Below, one piece after another: positions 40,685 through 48,959 of a stretch of 64,000 nucleotides of DNA (within the stretch, counting starts at the first letter, position 1; each line of letters opens with the position of its first letter). The notes beneath the pieces are model-generated. The model was not told where the DNA came from, did not search any database, and saw only the letters and a program-made list of their open reading frames with translations. A program made the translations under genes and the position numbers. This DNA comes from Nocardia sp. BMG111209 (GTDB lineage: Bacteria; Actinomycetota; Actinomycetes; Mycobacteriales; Mycobacteriaceae). Location of the stretch: positions 2,914,001 through 2,978,000 of the forward strand of contig NZ_KB907307.1 of assembly GCF_000381925.1 (NCBI RefSeq). The letters run 5' to 3'.

Positions 40685-41749
40685 CTAGAGCTCGTTGCCC
40701 CAGGTCATGCGTGCGATGGTTTCCACGTGGATCAGCTTGCGGCGCTGTTCCTCCGCGGTGAGGTGGGGGGCGGTGGCGAGGTCGGCGAAGCCGCGGTTGG
40801 GGCTGACGGCCAGATCCGCTACGTCCTTCAGGTCGGCGGCGATGTCGATGCGGCGCATGATGTCGTCGACGTCCTCCAGTTCGGCGCGCTCGGCGTCGAC
40901 GATGCCCAGGCAGGCGTCGCGGTCGGCGGGGACCGCGCGCAGCAGGTCCACCTCGGCGTCGGTGCCGGCGTGGTACGGCAGCACCCAGCGGTCCACCGGC
41001 AGTTCGGCGAACAGTTGCTCCGCGACCGCCTTGTCGACCGGATCGGCCGCGCGGTGGGCCGGGTTCAGGGCGATGCGGACATCCGCCGGTTTGGCGTCGA
41101 TCCGTACGGCCGCGGTGTCGACCGCGATCGCTTCCGCCAGGGTGAGGGCGTCGCCGCCGCGGGCGAACAGCGCGCGGGCGTAGGCGGGGTTGTTCAGCTG
41201 AATCAGCTTGGCGCCGTTGGCGATCACCGCTTCGATCTCGGCACGGACGATGGCCGCGAGGGCCTCGCCGAGTTCCGCGGCGCTGCGCCACGGGCCGGGA
41301 TTCTCCGGGTCGAAGGTGCGGGCGGCCAGGAAGGCCGGCGACGGCAGGGTGACCTTGACCGGGGTCGCCACGCCGGGGCCGGGGGCGACGGCCAGGGCGG
41401 CGAGTGCGACGACGTCGGCGGCGATCAGCGGGGTCGCGGGCCGGGGTGCGGCGACGGGGGTCCAGCGGCGGTAGCCGTGCTGGTCGGTGCCGGTGTTGCG
41501 GCGGAAGCCGCCGACGGTGTCCAGGATCGCGCCGCGGAAGTCCTCGCGCCGGAAGTCGCCGTCGGTGACGACCGACAGCCAGACCGACCGTTGTAGTCGC
41601 ACGGCGTCGGTGATCGCCTGGTCCTCGACCGCCCGCAGGTCGCCGTCGCCGAGTTCGTGCGCCTCGTGGCGGGCACGCGCGGCGAGTAGTTCCGCGGGGC
41701 GAATCAGGCTGCCGTGGTGGTCGATTCGGAATTTGTAGGTGTCGGCCAT
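40685..41749 (-). CDS. MetE-like (cobalamin-independent methionine synthase family) protein lacking zinc cysteines
   Basis: A 354-residue TIM-barrel protein of the MetE C-terminal/YxjG family (FRIDHHGSLIRPAELLAARA, DGDFRREDF, LPSPAFLAARTF, AKLIQLNNPAY). True MetE proteins bind zinc with His and Cys in HxCRGN-like and SPQCGF/NPDCG motifs. Here the corresponding segments read ALNPAHRAAD and SPNRGFAD, so both cysteines are gone. It therefore probably does not activate a thiol and may carry out another reaction in the ring-cleavage operon. It is the last gene of that operon, with a one-base overlap (TAATG) with the previous gene. Confidence 0.78.
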   Translation of the reverse strand: MADTYKFRIDHHGSLIRPAELLAARARHEAHELGDGDLRAVEDQAITDAVRLQRSVWLSVVTDGDFRREDFRGAILDTVGGFRRNTGTDQHGYRRWTPVAAPRPATPLIAADVVALAALAVAPGPGVATPVKVTLPSPAFLAARTFDPENPGPWRSAAELGEALAAIVRAEIEAVIANGAKLIQLNNPAYARALFARGGDALTLAEAIAVDTAAVRIDAKPADVRIALNPAHRAADPVDKAVAEQLFAELPVDRWVLPYHAGTDAEVDLLRAVPADRDACLGIVDAERAELEDVDDIMRRIDIAADLKDVADLAVSPNRGFADLATAPHLTAEEQRRKLIHVETIARMTWGNEL

Positions 41750-42222
41750 TATTTCGCCTCCCCCGACTGCGCGAGCTGCTCCGCCGATTGACCCCAGGCG
41801 CGGAACGCCAGTTCGTAGCCGAGCGTTTCGAGGACCTCGTTGCAGGTGGCCTCGTCCTCGTCGGGGGTGCCGCCGGAGATACCGAGACCGCCGAGTACCT
41901 CGCCGTCGCGCTTGATCGTGACGCCGCCCTCGGTGGCGACGATCGGATACAGGCTCAGCTGCGAAAGCTTGTCGAAGAAGCCGGGATTCGATTCGGCCCA
42001 GCCGTGCAGCTGACGGGTGGGGCGTTCCATCACCGCGGCGCTGTGCGCCTTCGAGATGGCGATGCCGGGGGTCAGCACCCGGGCCCCGTCGGTGCGTTTG
42101 ACCTGGAGGATGTAGCCGCCGGCGTCGACCACGGCGATGCTGAGCGCTTTGCCCAGCGCCGCACCGCGTTTCACGGTCTCGGCGACGATCAGGTCGACCT
42201 CGGCGGTGGTGAGTTTCGTCAT
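41749..42222 (-). CDS. GlcG/HbpS-family protein
   Basis: A 157-residue protein of the GlcG/HbpS (DUF336) family, small heme- or cofactor-associated proteins of unclear role often found in aromatic and glycolate operons. Family motifs LSIAVVDAGGYILQVKRTDG, GIAISKAHSA and GGVTIKRDGEVLGGLGISGG are present. The ATG at 42222 overlaps the alpha/beta hydrolase stop by 4 bp, and the stop overlaps the next start. No signal peptide, so it acts in the cytoplasm. Confidence 0.85.
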   Translation of the reverse strand: MTKLTTAEVDLIVAETVKRGAALGKALSIAVVDAGGYILQVKRTDGARVLTPGIAISKAHSAAVMERPTRQLHGWAESNPGFFDKLSQLSLYPIVATEGGVTIKRDGEVLGGLGISGGTPDEDEATCNEVLETLGYELAFRAWGQSAEQLAQSGEAK

Positions 42223-43010
42223 CGGTGTGCGGTGACCTTCTGTGAGACGGCATCCCGGATGCGGACGATGGCGGCGTTGTACAGGTCCGGGCGTTCCCAG
42301 TACATCGAATGCGGGCCCTCGGCGACGATGGTCAGCCGCGAGCCGGGCAGCAGTTCGTGCGCGCGGCGCACGGTCTGCGGCCACAGCACCGCGTCCTGGT
42401 CACCGGCGAGGAAGGTGATGTCCAGGCCGGAGGCGGCGATCTCGTCCAGGCTCGGCCCGCCGGCCGAGAGGTTGCGCAGATCGGCCATGGTCGCCACGTT
42501 GAAGGTGCCCATCTGCTGGAACAGGAACAGCTTCGCGCGCTCCTCCCGCTGGAACCGCTTGCTCATCAGGCGGTCGACGATCGGCAGCTTGTCGGCCTCG
42601 GCCCGTTGCGCCGCAACGAGTTCCGACAGTTCGGGATGCTCGATGCCGCCGAGCGAATGGCCCAGCACGACGCCGGAGACCCGCTCGGGGCGCAGCAGCG
42701 CGGCCTTCAGTGCCGCGACCGAGCCCACCGACTGGCCGATCAGCACGACGTCGCGCAGATCCTCGGCCTCCAGCACGGCGACGATGTCACCGGGGAAGTC
42801 CTGGCCGTCGAAACCCGTCATCGACTTGTCGGAGTTACCGAATCCGCGCAGATCGATGGTGACGACGGTGTAGCGCTCGCGCAGTTCGACCACCTGCTGA
42901 TACCAGATCGCATGGTGGCCACCGGATCCCTGCACGAAGAACAGCACCGGGCCCGCGCCGTGCCGCTCGTAGTAGATGGTGGTGCCGTCCGGGGTGACGA
43001 CTTTCGGCAT
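42219..43010 (-). CDS. Alpha/beta hydrolase (meta-cleavage hydrolase-like)
   Basis: A 263-residue alpha/beta hydrolase. The oxyanion region is FFVQGSGGHHAIW, the nucleophile Ser sits in LIGQSVGSVAAL (near residue 96), the acid is in FLAGDQDAVLWP and the His is in EGPHSMYWERP. Its place in an operon with an extradiol dioxygenase suggests hydrolysis of a ring-fission product or lactone, as with 2-hydroxymuconate-semialdehyde hydrolases. The ATG start has AAGGAG 7 bases upstream. Confidence 0.88.
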   Translation of the reverse strand: MPKVVTPDGTTIYYERHGAGPVLFFVQGSGGHHAIWYQQVVELRERYTVVTIDLRGFGNSDKSMTGFDGQDFPGDIVAVLEAEDLRDVVLIGQSVGSVAALKAALLRPERVSGVVLGHSLGGIEHPELSELVAAQRAEADKLPIVDRLMSKRFQREERAKLFLFQQMGTFNVATMADLRNLSAGGPSLDEIAASGLDITFLAGDQDAVLWPQTVRRAHELLPGSRLTIVAEGPHSMYWERPDLYNAAIVRIRDAVSQKVTAHR

Positions 43011-43038
43011 GTCGATTCTCCTTGTGGCCGTTACCGAT

Positions 43039-43449
43039 TCATTCCGGACGGTTGGCGTGGTAGACCAGCTCGATCATGGTGTGGTCGGGATCGTGGATGT
43101 AGCAGAACAGCGAGCTGTTCTCCGGCCGCCGCACCGGGCGGGTGTGCCGCACGCCGATCTGCTTCAGGTGGGCCAGGAATCCGTCCCAGTCCTCCACCTC
43201 GACGGCGAAGTGGTACGGCGCCATCCGGTCCATCTCCTCGACCGGGGTGAAGTGCAGATCGAAGGTGCCGAGGGTCATCAGCAGCACCCGGGTGTTGCTC
43301 TTGGGGATGATCCCCTTGAACCCGAACACCTTCGAGTACCACTGTTTGGTGCGCTCGATGTCGGTGGTGGGGAAGTTGACGTGGTGGATGTAGCGGATCT
43401 TGCCGTTGGGCTCGACCGCAGTCGTTTCGGCGACGGTGGCATCGGTCAC
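43039..43449 (-). CDS. VOC/glyoxalase-fold protein
   Basis: A 136-residue single-module vicinal-oxygen-chelate protein (IRYIHHVNFPTTDIERTKQW, FDLHFTPVEE, YHFAVEVEDWDGFLAHLKQI, YIHDPDHTMIELVYH). The His in HHVNF, the His in APYHFAVEV and the Glu in MIELVYH give a plausible metal site. It may be a dioxygenase-like, isomerase or lyase component. The GTG start overlaps the FAH-family gene stop (GTGA). Confidence 0.82.
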   Translation of the reverse strand: MTDATVAETTAVEPNGKIRYIHHVNFPTTDIERTKQWYSKVFGFKGIIPKSNTRVLLMTLGTFDLHFTPVEEMDRMAPYHFAVEVEDWDGFLAHLKQIGVRHTRPVRRPENSSLFCYIHDPDHTMIELVYHANRPE

Positions 43450-44255
43450 GGTCGGCGCCTTTCTGTGTCGGTGTTCTCTTCTGCGACAACGGGATTGGAC
43501 AGGACGCCGATCCCGCTCACCTCGACGTCCACGGTGACGCCCGGCGTCAACCGGCAGGTGCCGTCGGCACCCATCCAGAGCACGTCGCCGGGGTGCAGCG
43601 TGCTGTACCTCGAGGTTTCGACGAGGTATTCGTACGGGTCGAAGATCATTGCCCCGGTGGGGAATTCGACCTGTACGACCCCGTCGACGCGGATCGAGGT
43701 GGTCTGGGCCAGCGGGTCGACCTCGGTCTCGATCCACGGCCCCATCGGCTTGAACGTATCGGCGTTCTTGCTGCGCCAGAACGAGCGGTCGGCGTGCTGC
43801 CACTCCCGCGCGCTCACATCGTTGCCGATGGTCCAGCCGAAGATCGCCGCGTGCGCCTGCTCGTAGGAGGCGCGGCGCAGGGTGGCGCCGAGGACGGCGA
43901 CCACCTCGCCCTCCGCCTCGAATCGCCCTTGTACGTCGACGGGTTTCACGATCGGGGCGCGGTGGCCGGTGAGCGCGTTCTGCGCGCGGTAGCCGACCTC
44001 CGGCCGTTGCGGCACGGCGGCGGCCGAATAGCCGTGCGCCAGTGCGTGTTCGATGTGGCTGCGGTAGTTCAGGCCGACGGCGTAGAAGACCGGCGGGATC
44101 ACCGGCGGCAGCAACACCGCGGTGTCCAGCGCGACGGTGATACCGATCTCGGCGGGAGCGCCGGTCAGCGGCGAGCGGTCCAGCAGGACGATCCGGTCGC
44201 CGTCCACCCGCCCGGATATCGGGCGGCCGTCGACTTCCACACGGCAATAACGCAT
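43446..44255 (-). CDS. Fumarylacetoacetate hydrolase-family protein
   Basis: A 269-residue FAH-superfamily enzyme. Metal and catalytic motifs are FYAVGLNYRSHIEHA, GRFEAEGEVVAVLG (the ExE metal pair), WTIGNDVSAREWQ and STLHPGDVLWMGADG. Such enzymes act as 2-oxo-hept-enedioate hydratases/decarboxylases or acylpyruvate hydrolases after meta cleavage. It lies 8 bp after the ALDH and is coupled to the VOC gene. Confidence 0.88.
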   Translation of the reverse strand: MRYCRVEVDGRPISGRVDGDRIVLLDRSPLTGAPAEIGITVALDTAVLLPPVIPPVFYAVGLNYRSHIEHALAHGYSAAAVPQRPEVGYRAQNALTGHRAPIVKPVDVQGRFEAEGEVVAVLGATLRRASYEQAHAAIFGWTIGNDVSAREWQHADRSFWRSKNADTFKPMGPWIETEVDPLAQTTSIRVDGVVQVEFPTGAMIFDPYEYLVETSRYSTLHPGDVLWMGADGTCRLTPGVTVDVEVSGIGVLSNPVVAEENTDTERRRP

Positions 44256-44263
44256 CTCGGACC

Positions 44264-45706
44264 TCAGAGCGCCAGCTTGTGCGATACGCGCTTGGTGATG
44301 AGGTATGCCTCCAGCCCCTCGGGGCCGCCCTCCTTGCCGTGGCCGCTCTCCTTCACCCCGCCCGACGGCGCCTCGTGCACCGAACCGCCGCAGTGGTTGA
44401 TCGAGAGGATGCCGGCCTCGAAGCCGGTGACCAGCCGCTCCGCGGTGGCCGCGGAATTCGTGAAACCGTAGGCGGCCAGGCCGTAGGGCAGTGAGTTGGC
44501 GATCGCCAGCGCCTCGTCCAGGTCGGTGAACGGCACGATCGGCGCCAGCGGGCCGAAGGGCTCGTCCACCATGATCTTCGCGGCCGGCGGGACGCCGGTG
44601 AGCACGGTGGGGGCGTAGAAATAGCCGGGCCGGTCGATGCGGTGGCCGCCGGTGCGGACGGTGGCGCCGCGAGCGATCGCGTCACCGACGAATTCGTCCA
44701 TCGCCTTCAGCCGCCGCTCGTTGGCCAGCGGGCCCATGGTGACGCCTTCCTGAAGGCCGTCGCCGATCACCACCGCCTCGGCGGCCGCCACGAACGCGTC
44801 GGTGAAGGCGTCGAACAGGCTGTGGTGCACCAGGAATCGGCTCGGCGAGGTACACACCTGGCCGGCGTTGACGAATTTCGCGAACGCGGCCCGCTGCGCG
44901 GCGGCGACCGGATCGGCGTCGGCGGCCACGATCACCGGCGCGTGCCCGCCGAGTTCCATCAGCGTCGGCTTCATCTCGCGACCGGCCTGCACGGCCAGCA
45001 GCTTGCCGACCGGCACCGACCCGGTGAAGGCGACCATCCGGACGACCGGCGAGGCGATCAGATGGGCCGACACCTCCGCGGGTTCGCCGAACACCAGGTT
45101 CAGCACCCCTTCGGGGACACCGGCCTCGGCGAAGCAGCGCACCAATTCGACCGCGGTACCGGCGGTTTCCTCCGAGGCCTTGAGCACGATCGAGCAGCCC
45201 GCCGACAGCGCGGCCGCGATCTTGCGCATCGGCGAACCGGCCGGGAAGTTCCACGGCGTGAACGCGGCGACCGGGCCGATCGGCTCGTGCCGCACCGACA
45301 GCACGGTGCCCGGTTCGGACGGGATGATCCGGCCGTAGTGGCGGCGGGCGTCCTCGGCGTCCCAGCGCAGCGCGTCCGCGACCCGCAGCACCTCGCCGCG
45401 CGCCTCGCCGAACGGCTTGCCCTGCTCCAGCGTCATCACCCGGGCGACCCGGTCGGCACGGCGGGTCAGCAGTTCGGCGGCATCGCGCAGGACGGCGGTG
45501 CGGCGGACGATGGGGGTGTCGCGCCACCGTGGGAATCCCGTTGCGGCGGCGGCCAATGCGCGATCCAGGTCGCCGGTGGTGGCCAGCGGTACGTGGCCGA
45601 GGATCTCCTCGGTCGCCGGATTCACCACCGCCGCGGTCTGCCCGGTCCCGCCGTCGACCCACGCGCCGGCGATGTACAACTGCAACTGCGGATACTGATC
45701 GGTCAT
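44264..45706 (-). CDS. Aldehyde dehydrogenase (semialdehyde type)
   Basis: A 480-residue ALDH resembling succinate-semialdehyde or hydroxymuconic-semialdehyde dehydrogenases. FTPWNFPAGSPMRKIAAALS, LKASEETPxT-like LKASEETAG, the Glu of MELGGHAPV and the catalytic Cys of GQVCTSPSRF are visible. In the operon it would oxidise the aldehyde produced by ring fission. It follows the extradiol dioxygenase by 40 bp. Confidence 0.9.
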   Translation of the reverse strand: MTDQYPQLQLYIAGAWVDGGTGQTAAVVNPATEEILGHVPLATTGDLDRALAAAATGFPRWRDTPIVRRTAVLRDAAELLTRRADRVARVMTLEQGKPFGEARGEVLRVADALRWDAEDARRHYGRIIPSEPGTVLSVRHEPIGPVAAFTPWNFPAGSPMRKIAAALSAGCSIVLKASEETAGTAVELVRCFAEAGVPEGVLNLVFGEPAEVSAHLIASPVVRMVAFTGSVPVGKLLAVQAGREMKPTLMELGGHAPVIVAADADPVAAAQRAAFAKFVNAGQVCTSPSRFLVHHSLFDAFTDAFVAAAEAVVIGDGLQEGVTMGPLANERRLKAMDEFVGDAIARGATVRTGGHRIDRPGYFYAPTVLTGVPPAAKIMVDEPFGPLAPIVPFTDLDEALAIANSLPYGLAAYGFTNSAATAERLVTGFEAGILSINHCGGSVHEAPSGGVKESGHGKEGGPEGLEAYLITKRVSHKLAL

Positions 45707-45746
45707 GTGCTGACTTCTTTCTCGCGTCGGACGGGGGCCGCGCAGG

Positions 45747-46676
45747 TCACGCCGGCGCCGGATCGGCGCTGTCGCGGTTGGTGCGCAGCACCCAGATGTG
45801 GTGCGGCGGAGTCTCTTCGTGGACGCGGGTCTCGTAACGGTCGTCCACCCGGTCCATATCGGCGGCGTATTCGACCCGGCCCCCGCACGGGGCGTGCAGG
45901 AAGCGGAACACGTTGGAGCCCACCGTGTGCCGGCCCAGCCGGCGCGCCTCCTGCCAGCCGCGCTCGATCATGTGGTTGCCGCCCTCGATCACATCGTCGA
46001 AACCCGGTACCTCGTAGGCGATGTGGTTGATCCCGGCCCGGTCGGGGCGATGGCACAGCAGGAAGTTGTGCTGATCATCGTCACCCTCGGCCTGCATGAA
46101 CACACCCATCGGTGTCACGATGTCGGTGGGCCGGAAGCGCAGCCGGTCGACGTAGAAGGCCACCGCCTCCTCGCGGCCGGCCTTCGGAATGTTCAGCGCC
46201 ACATGGCACATCCGCAATGGACGCACCCGGCCGACGCTGTGCAGCGCGTCGTTCCAGCGATGCACCGTCCCGAACACGTTGGCCGCGCGGGGATCCGGGG
46301 CCTGCGCGCGCGGCCGGGCCAGGGTGAGGCCGACCCCGAAGCCGGTCTCGTCGGCGAAGTGGTACACGGTGTCCGGGCCGGCGCCGGTCTCGCGCACCGC
46401 CCGATCCACCGCGACCGCGGCCACCAGTTCCGCCAGTTCGGCGGCGGTGTCCACCCCCCACACCACCTCGCGGATGGTCGGGGTCCGCTCCGGCGGCGCC
46501 GGCAGCGCCGGATCGGCGGCGGTGGTCAGGCGCAGCGTCTGGCCGGTGAGCGTCTCGAAGACCACCTCGGTGTCGTCCCGCGCGGTGCGGTCCAGGCCGA
46601 AATCGTCGAAGAAACGCATGCACTCGTCCAGGTCCGCGACGCTGTAGAGCGCGGACTCGATACGCTGGATTCCCAC
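45747..46676 (-). CDS. Extradiol ring-cleavage dioxygenase, type I (VOC)
   Basis: A 309-residue two-module VOC protein like 2,3-dihydroxybiphenyl/catechol 2,3-dioxygenases. The Fe(II) ligands appear intact in the C-terminal module: His in RMCHVALNIP, His in GINHIAYEVPG and Glu in GGRVEYAADMD. It cleaves a catechol-type ring next to the hydroxyls. The GTG at 46676 is used because AGGAAGG lies about 9 bases upstream; an upstream ATG lies beyond the regulatory motif. It is the first gene of the seven-gene operon. Confidence 0.87.
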   Translation of the reverse strand: MGIQRIESALYSVADLDECMRFFDDFGLDRTARDDTEVVFETLTGQTLRLTTAADPALPAPPERTPTIREVVWGVDTAAELAELVAAVAVDRAVRETGAGPDTVYHFADETGFGVGLTLARPRAQAPDPRAANVFGTVHRWNDALHSVGRVRPLRMCHVALNIPKAGREEAVAFYVDRLRFRPTDIVTPMGVFMQAEGDDDQHNFLLCHRPDRAGINHIAYEVPGFDDVIEGGNHMIERGWQEARRLGRHTVGSNVFRFLHAPCGGRVEYAADMDRVDDRYETRVHEETPPHHIWVLRTNRDSADPAPA

Positions 46677-46775
46677 GCGATAAACCTTCCTGCGGAGGTG
46701 CCGGCGAATCGACGTTTCGTCCTCGGCACGTGTTCGATCGTAGGAATTCGCCGACCGGTCACCTAGTCCTCGCAC

Positions 46776-46793
46776 CGCAATCGTTGTTTGCAT
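46776..46793. promoter_or_regulatory. GCAA-N7-TTGC regulatory motif, site 2
   Basis: CGCAA-N6-TTTGCAT (46776-46793) lies about 100 bp upstream of the extradiol dioxygenase start and downstream of the LysR stop region. It matches site 1 at 37163 in both arms and spacing. Proposed binding site for the adjacent LysR protein. Confidence 0.5.
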
Positions 46794-46829
46794 CGTGCGT
46801 CCACCGGTGCGACGCGACAGGCGGGAGAA

Positions 46830-47741
46830 TCAGCCTTCGAACGCCGGGATGGGATTCTCGGAGAACCAGGTGGTGAGGAATTCCAGGAACACCTCGACCT
46901 TGCGCGGCGCCTGGGCCGCCGGACCGTAGATCGCGTACAGCGATCGCTCCGGAACGGGAAGTTCCGGCAGCAGGATCTCCAGCGCGCCGCTCTCCAGATC
47001 CTCCACCGCGGGGCGGTGCGGGATCAGCGCGATACCGCGGCCGTGCACGGCCGCCTTCTGGATGGCGATATAGGAGTTCGAGGTGAACACGACGTTGCGG
47101 ATCTTGTGCAGAGTGCTGGTGTGCCCCTTACCGATTCGCCACACCGGGGCGTTCTCGTGCACCACGCAGTCGTGATCGTTGAGTTCGTTGGGATGGGTGA
47201 TCCGGCCGTGCGCGTCCAGATATCCCGGTGCGGCGCACAGGACGAACGGCAGAATGGCGATCTTCTTCAGCCGCACACTGGAATCGCGCAGATCGCGGGT
47301 GTGGAAGGCGACGTCGAAACCGCTGTCGAGAAAGTCGTAGGTGCGGTCGGACATTCCGCCGAGTTCGAATCGCACGTGAATCTTCGGATGCGCCACGGAG
47401 AATGCCGCGATGGCATCACCGAGGTCGAGCCCGCCGATCCATTTGGGGCAGATGATCGACAATGTGCCCTCGGCCCGGTCGTGCAGATGGGCGATATTCG
47501 CGTCCTCGGCATCCAGCTCGTCGAGAATGCGCTGCGCGAAGGCGCTGTAGCGGACGCCGGGTTCGGTCAGGCTGACCGAGCGGGCGGTGCGATTCACCAG
47601 CCGCACACCGACCTGTTTCTCCAGATCGGCCACATGTCGTGAGATGAGCGATCCCGAGGATCCGAGGACCTTGGCTGCGCCGCTGAAACTTCCGATCTTC
47701 GCCACCGTGACGAAGCTGCGCATGACGAGCAGACGATCCAT
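46830..47741 (-). CDS. LysR-family regulator of the ring-cleavage region
   Basis: A 303-residue LysR-type regulator. The N-terminal HTH (MRSFVTVAKIGSFSGAAKVL, then GSLISRHVADLEKQVGVRLV) is followed by an effector domain (GTLSIICPKWIGGLDLGDAI). The ATG at 47741 follows AAAGGTG. Unlike many LysR genes it is on the same strand as and upstream of the operon it may control. A GCAATTTTG-TTTACAT sequence in its own leader resembles the motif found at sites 1 and 2. Confidence 0.9.
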   Translation of the reverse strand: MDRLLVMRSFVTVAKIGSFSGAAKVLGSSGSLISRHVADLEKQVGVRLVNRTARSVSLTEPGVRYSAFAQRILDELDAEDANIAHLHDRAEGTLSIICPKWIGGLDLGDAIAAFSVAHPKIHVRFELGGMSDRTYDFLDSGFDVAFHTRDLRDSSVRLKKIAILPFVLCAAPGYLDAHGRITHPNELNDHDCVVHENAPVWRIGKGHTSTLHKIRNVVFTSNSYIAIQKAAVHGRGIALIPHRPAVEDLESGALEILLPELPVPERSLYAIYGPAAQAPRKVEVFLEFLTTWFSENPIPAFEG

Positions 47742-47888
47742 GACACCTTTCCCGGCGGACGGCGATGCCCTCCCGAGAGGGTGCCCGCCACGGTTCCAGC
47801 ACGCGGGCACCACCCGATCGGCATCCGCGCCGCACATCCCCGGCGATTGCCGGGGGTGTGCTGGAGCACTAGGCTACCCTAATTTCGA

Positions 47889-47904
47889 GCAATTTTGTTT
47901 ACAT
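47889..47904. promoter_or_regulatory. Related motif in the LysR promoter region
   Basis: GCAATTTTGTTTACAT (47889-47904) resembles site 2, GCAATCGTTGTTTGCAT, with one base fewer and one mismatch in the last arm. It lies about 150 bp before the LysR start in an AT-rich stretch, so autoregulation is possible. Confidence 0.35.
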
Positions 47905-47963
47905 TCGTCCGGTTCTCGAGGAAGTCGCAGATTCCCCGGTCGAGGCCGGTTTCCGGGATCCGA

Positions 47964-48908
47964 TCAGGACTTCAGGCAGTACTGCGGGGCCTGGTCGAGA
48001 TTGTCCGCGGTGACCAGTGTCAGCGGGATCTGCGCCACCTTGTCCACGTTCTGCTTGTTCAGCAGCGCCAGGGTGTCCCGCACCGCGGTCTGCCCGATCA
48101 GCGTGGCCGAATTCGCCACCGTGGCGGCGAACTGCCCGCTCTTCACCGCGGCCAGACCCTCGTCGGTGCCGTTGACGGTCACGATCTTCACGTTCTTGCC
48201 GGCCGCGCGGAAGGCCTGCTGCGCGCCGAAGGCCATGTCCTCGTTCGCGACGAAGGCGTACTTCAGATCCGGATGCGCCTGGATCATGTTCTCGGCGACG
48301 TCCTGGGCCTTGGAGCGGTTGAACATGCCGGGCTGATTCGCGACCACCTTCACGTTCGCCGGCAGCGCGGCGGTGAATCCGGTCGCCAGCAGGTCCGACG
48401 CGGCGCCGGGCGCACCGGCGATCACCGCCGCCTCGGCGGGTGCGCTGCCCGCGTCCTTCGCCACCCACCCGGCGTCCAGCGCGCCGACCCGCTTCAGATC
48501 GACGACGGCCGCGCCGAGGATATCGCCGGTGTCGCCGGGCAGTACCGAGGTGAGGTAGATCGGGATGTTCGCGCTCTTGGCCTTGTCGATATCGCCCTTC
48601 AGCGCGTCCACGTTCACCGTCTGCACGATCAGCGCCCGCACGTTGCGCGAGATCATGTCCTCGATGTTGGACAGTTCCTTGGCCGGGTCCTGATCGGAAT
48701 TCGCGGCGATCACCTTCGCATTCGCGGCGCCGGCCGCCGCGTCGATCGCCCGCTCGAGGCAGACGTGGAATTCGGTGTTGGCGCCGTTGACGAAGCCGAG
48801 CGTGGTGCCGCCGCTCTTGGCCGGACCGCAGCCGGTGAGCAGGACGACCGAACTCGCGACGGCCGCGAGCGCGCCGACGGAACGAAACAGGGTGGGAGAG
48901 GGCATCAT
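47964..48908 (-). CDS. ABC importer substrate-binding lipoprotein (RbsB-like)
   Basis: A 314-residue lipoprotein. The signal peptide ends in the lipobox LLTGC (Cys near residue 27). The mature part is a type I periplasmic binding protein of the ribose/LacI-like class (TTLGFVNGANTEFHVCLERA, then NVRALIVQTVNVDALKGDID). It probably delivers the ligand to the permease encoded 51 bp upstream. Ribose-type binding proteins in this position can bind sugars or other small polar compounds; here an aromatic-cluster intermediate is conceivable. Confidence 0.88.
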   Translation of the reverse strand: MMPSPTLFRSVGALAAVASSVVLLTGCGPAKSGGTTLGFVNGANTEFHVCLERAIDAAAGAANAKVIAANSDQDPAKELSNIEDMISRNVRALIVQTVNVDALKGDIDKAKSANIPIYLTSVLPGDTGDILGAAVVDLKRVGALDAGWVAKDAGSAPAEAAVIAGAPGAASDLLATGFTAALPANVKVVANQPGMFNRSKAQDVAENMIQAHPDLKYAFVANEDMAFGAQQAFRAAGKNVKIVTVNGTDEGLAAVKSGQFAATVANSATLIGQTAVRDTLALLNKQNVDKVAQIPLTLVTADNLDQAPQYCLKS

Positions 48909-48959
48909 TGCGCCTTTCTCGGGCGAGCAGGTGGGGATTTCGAAGGGAGGGAGAAGAGT

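Noticed and set aside
46677..46793. N-terminal extension of the extradiol dioxygenase to an upstream ATG
   Set aside because: It would cover the AGGAAGG ribosome binding site and the regulatory motif, and the VOC fold begins at IQRIESALYSV just after the GTG.
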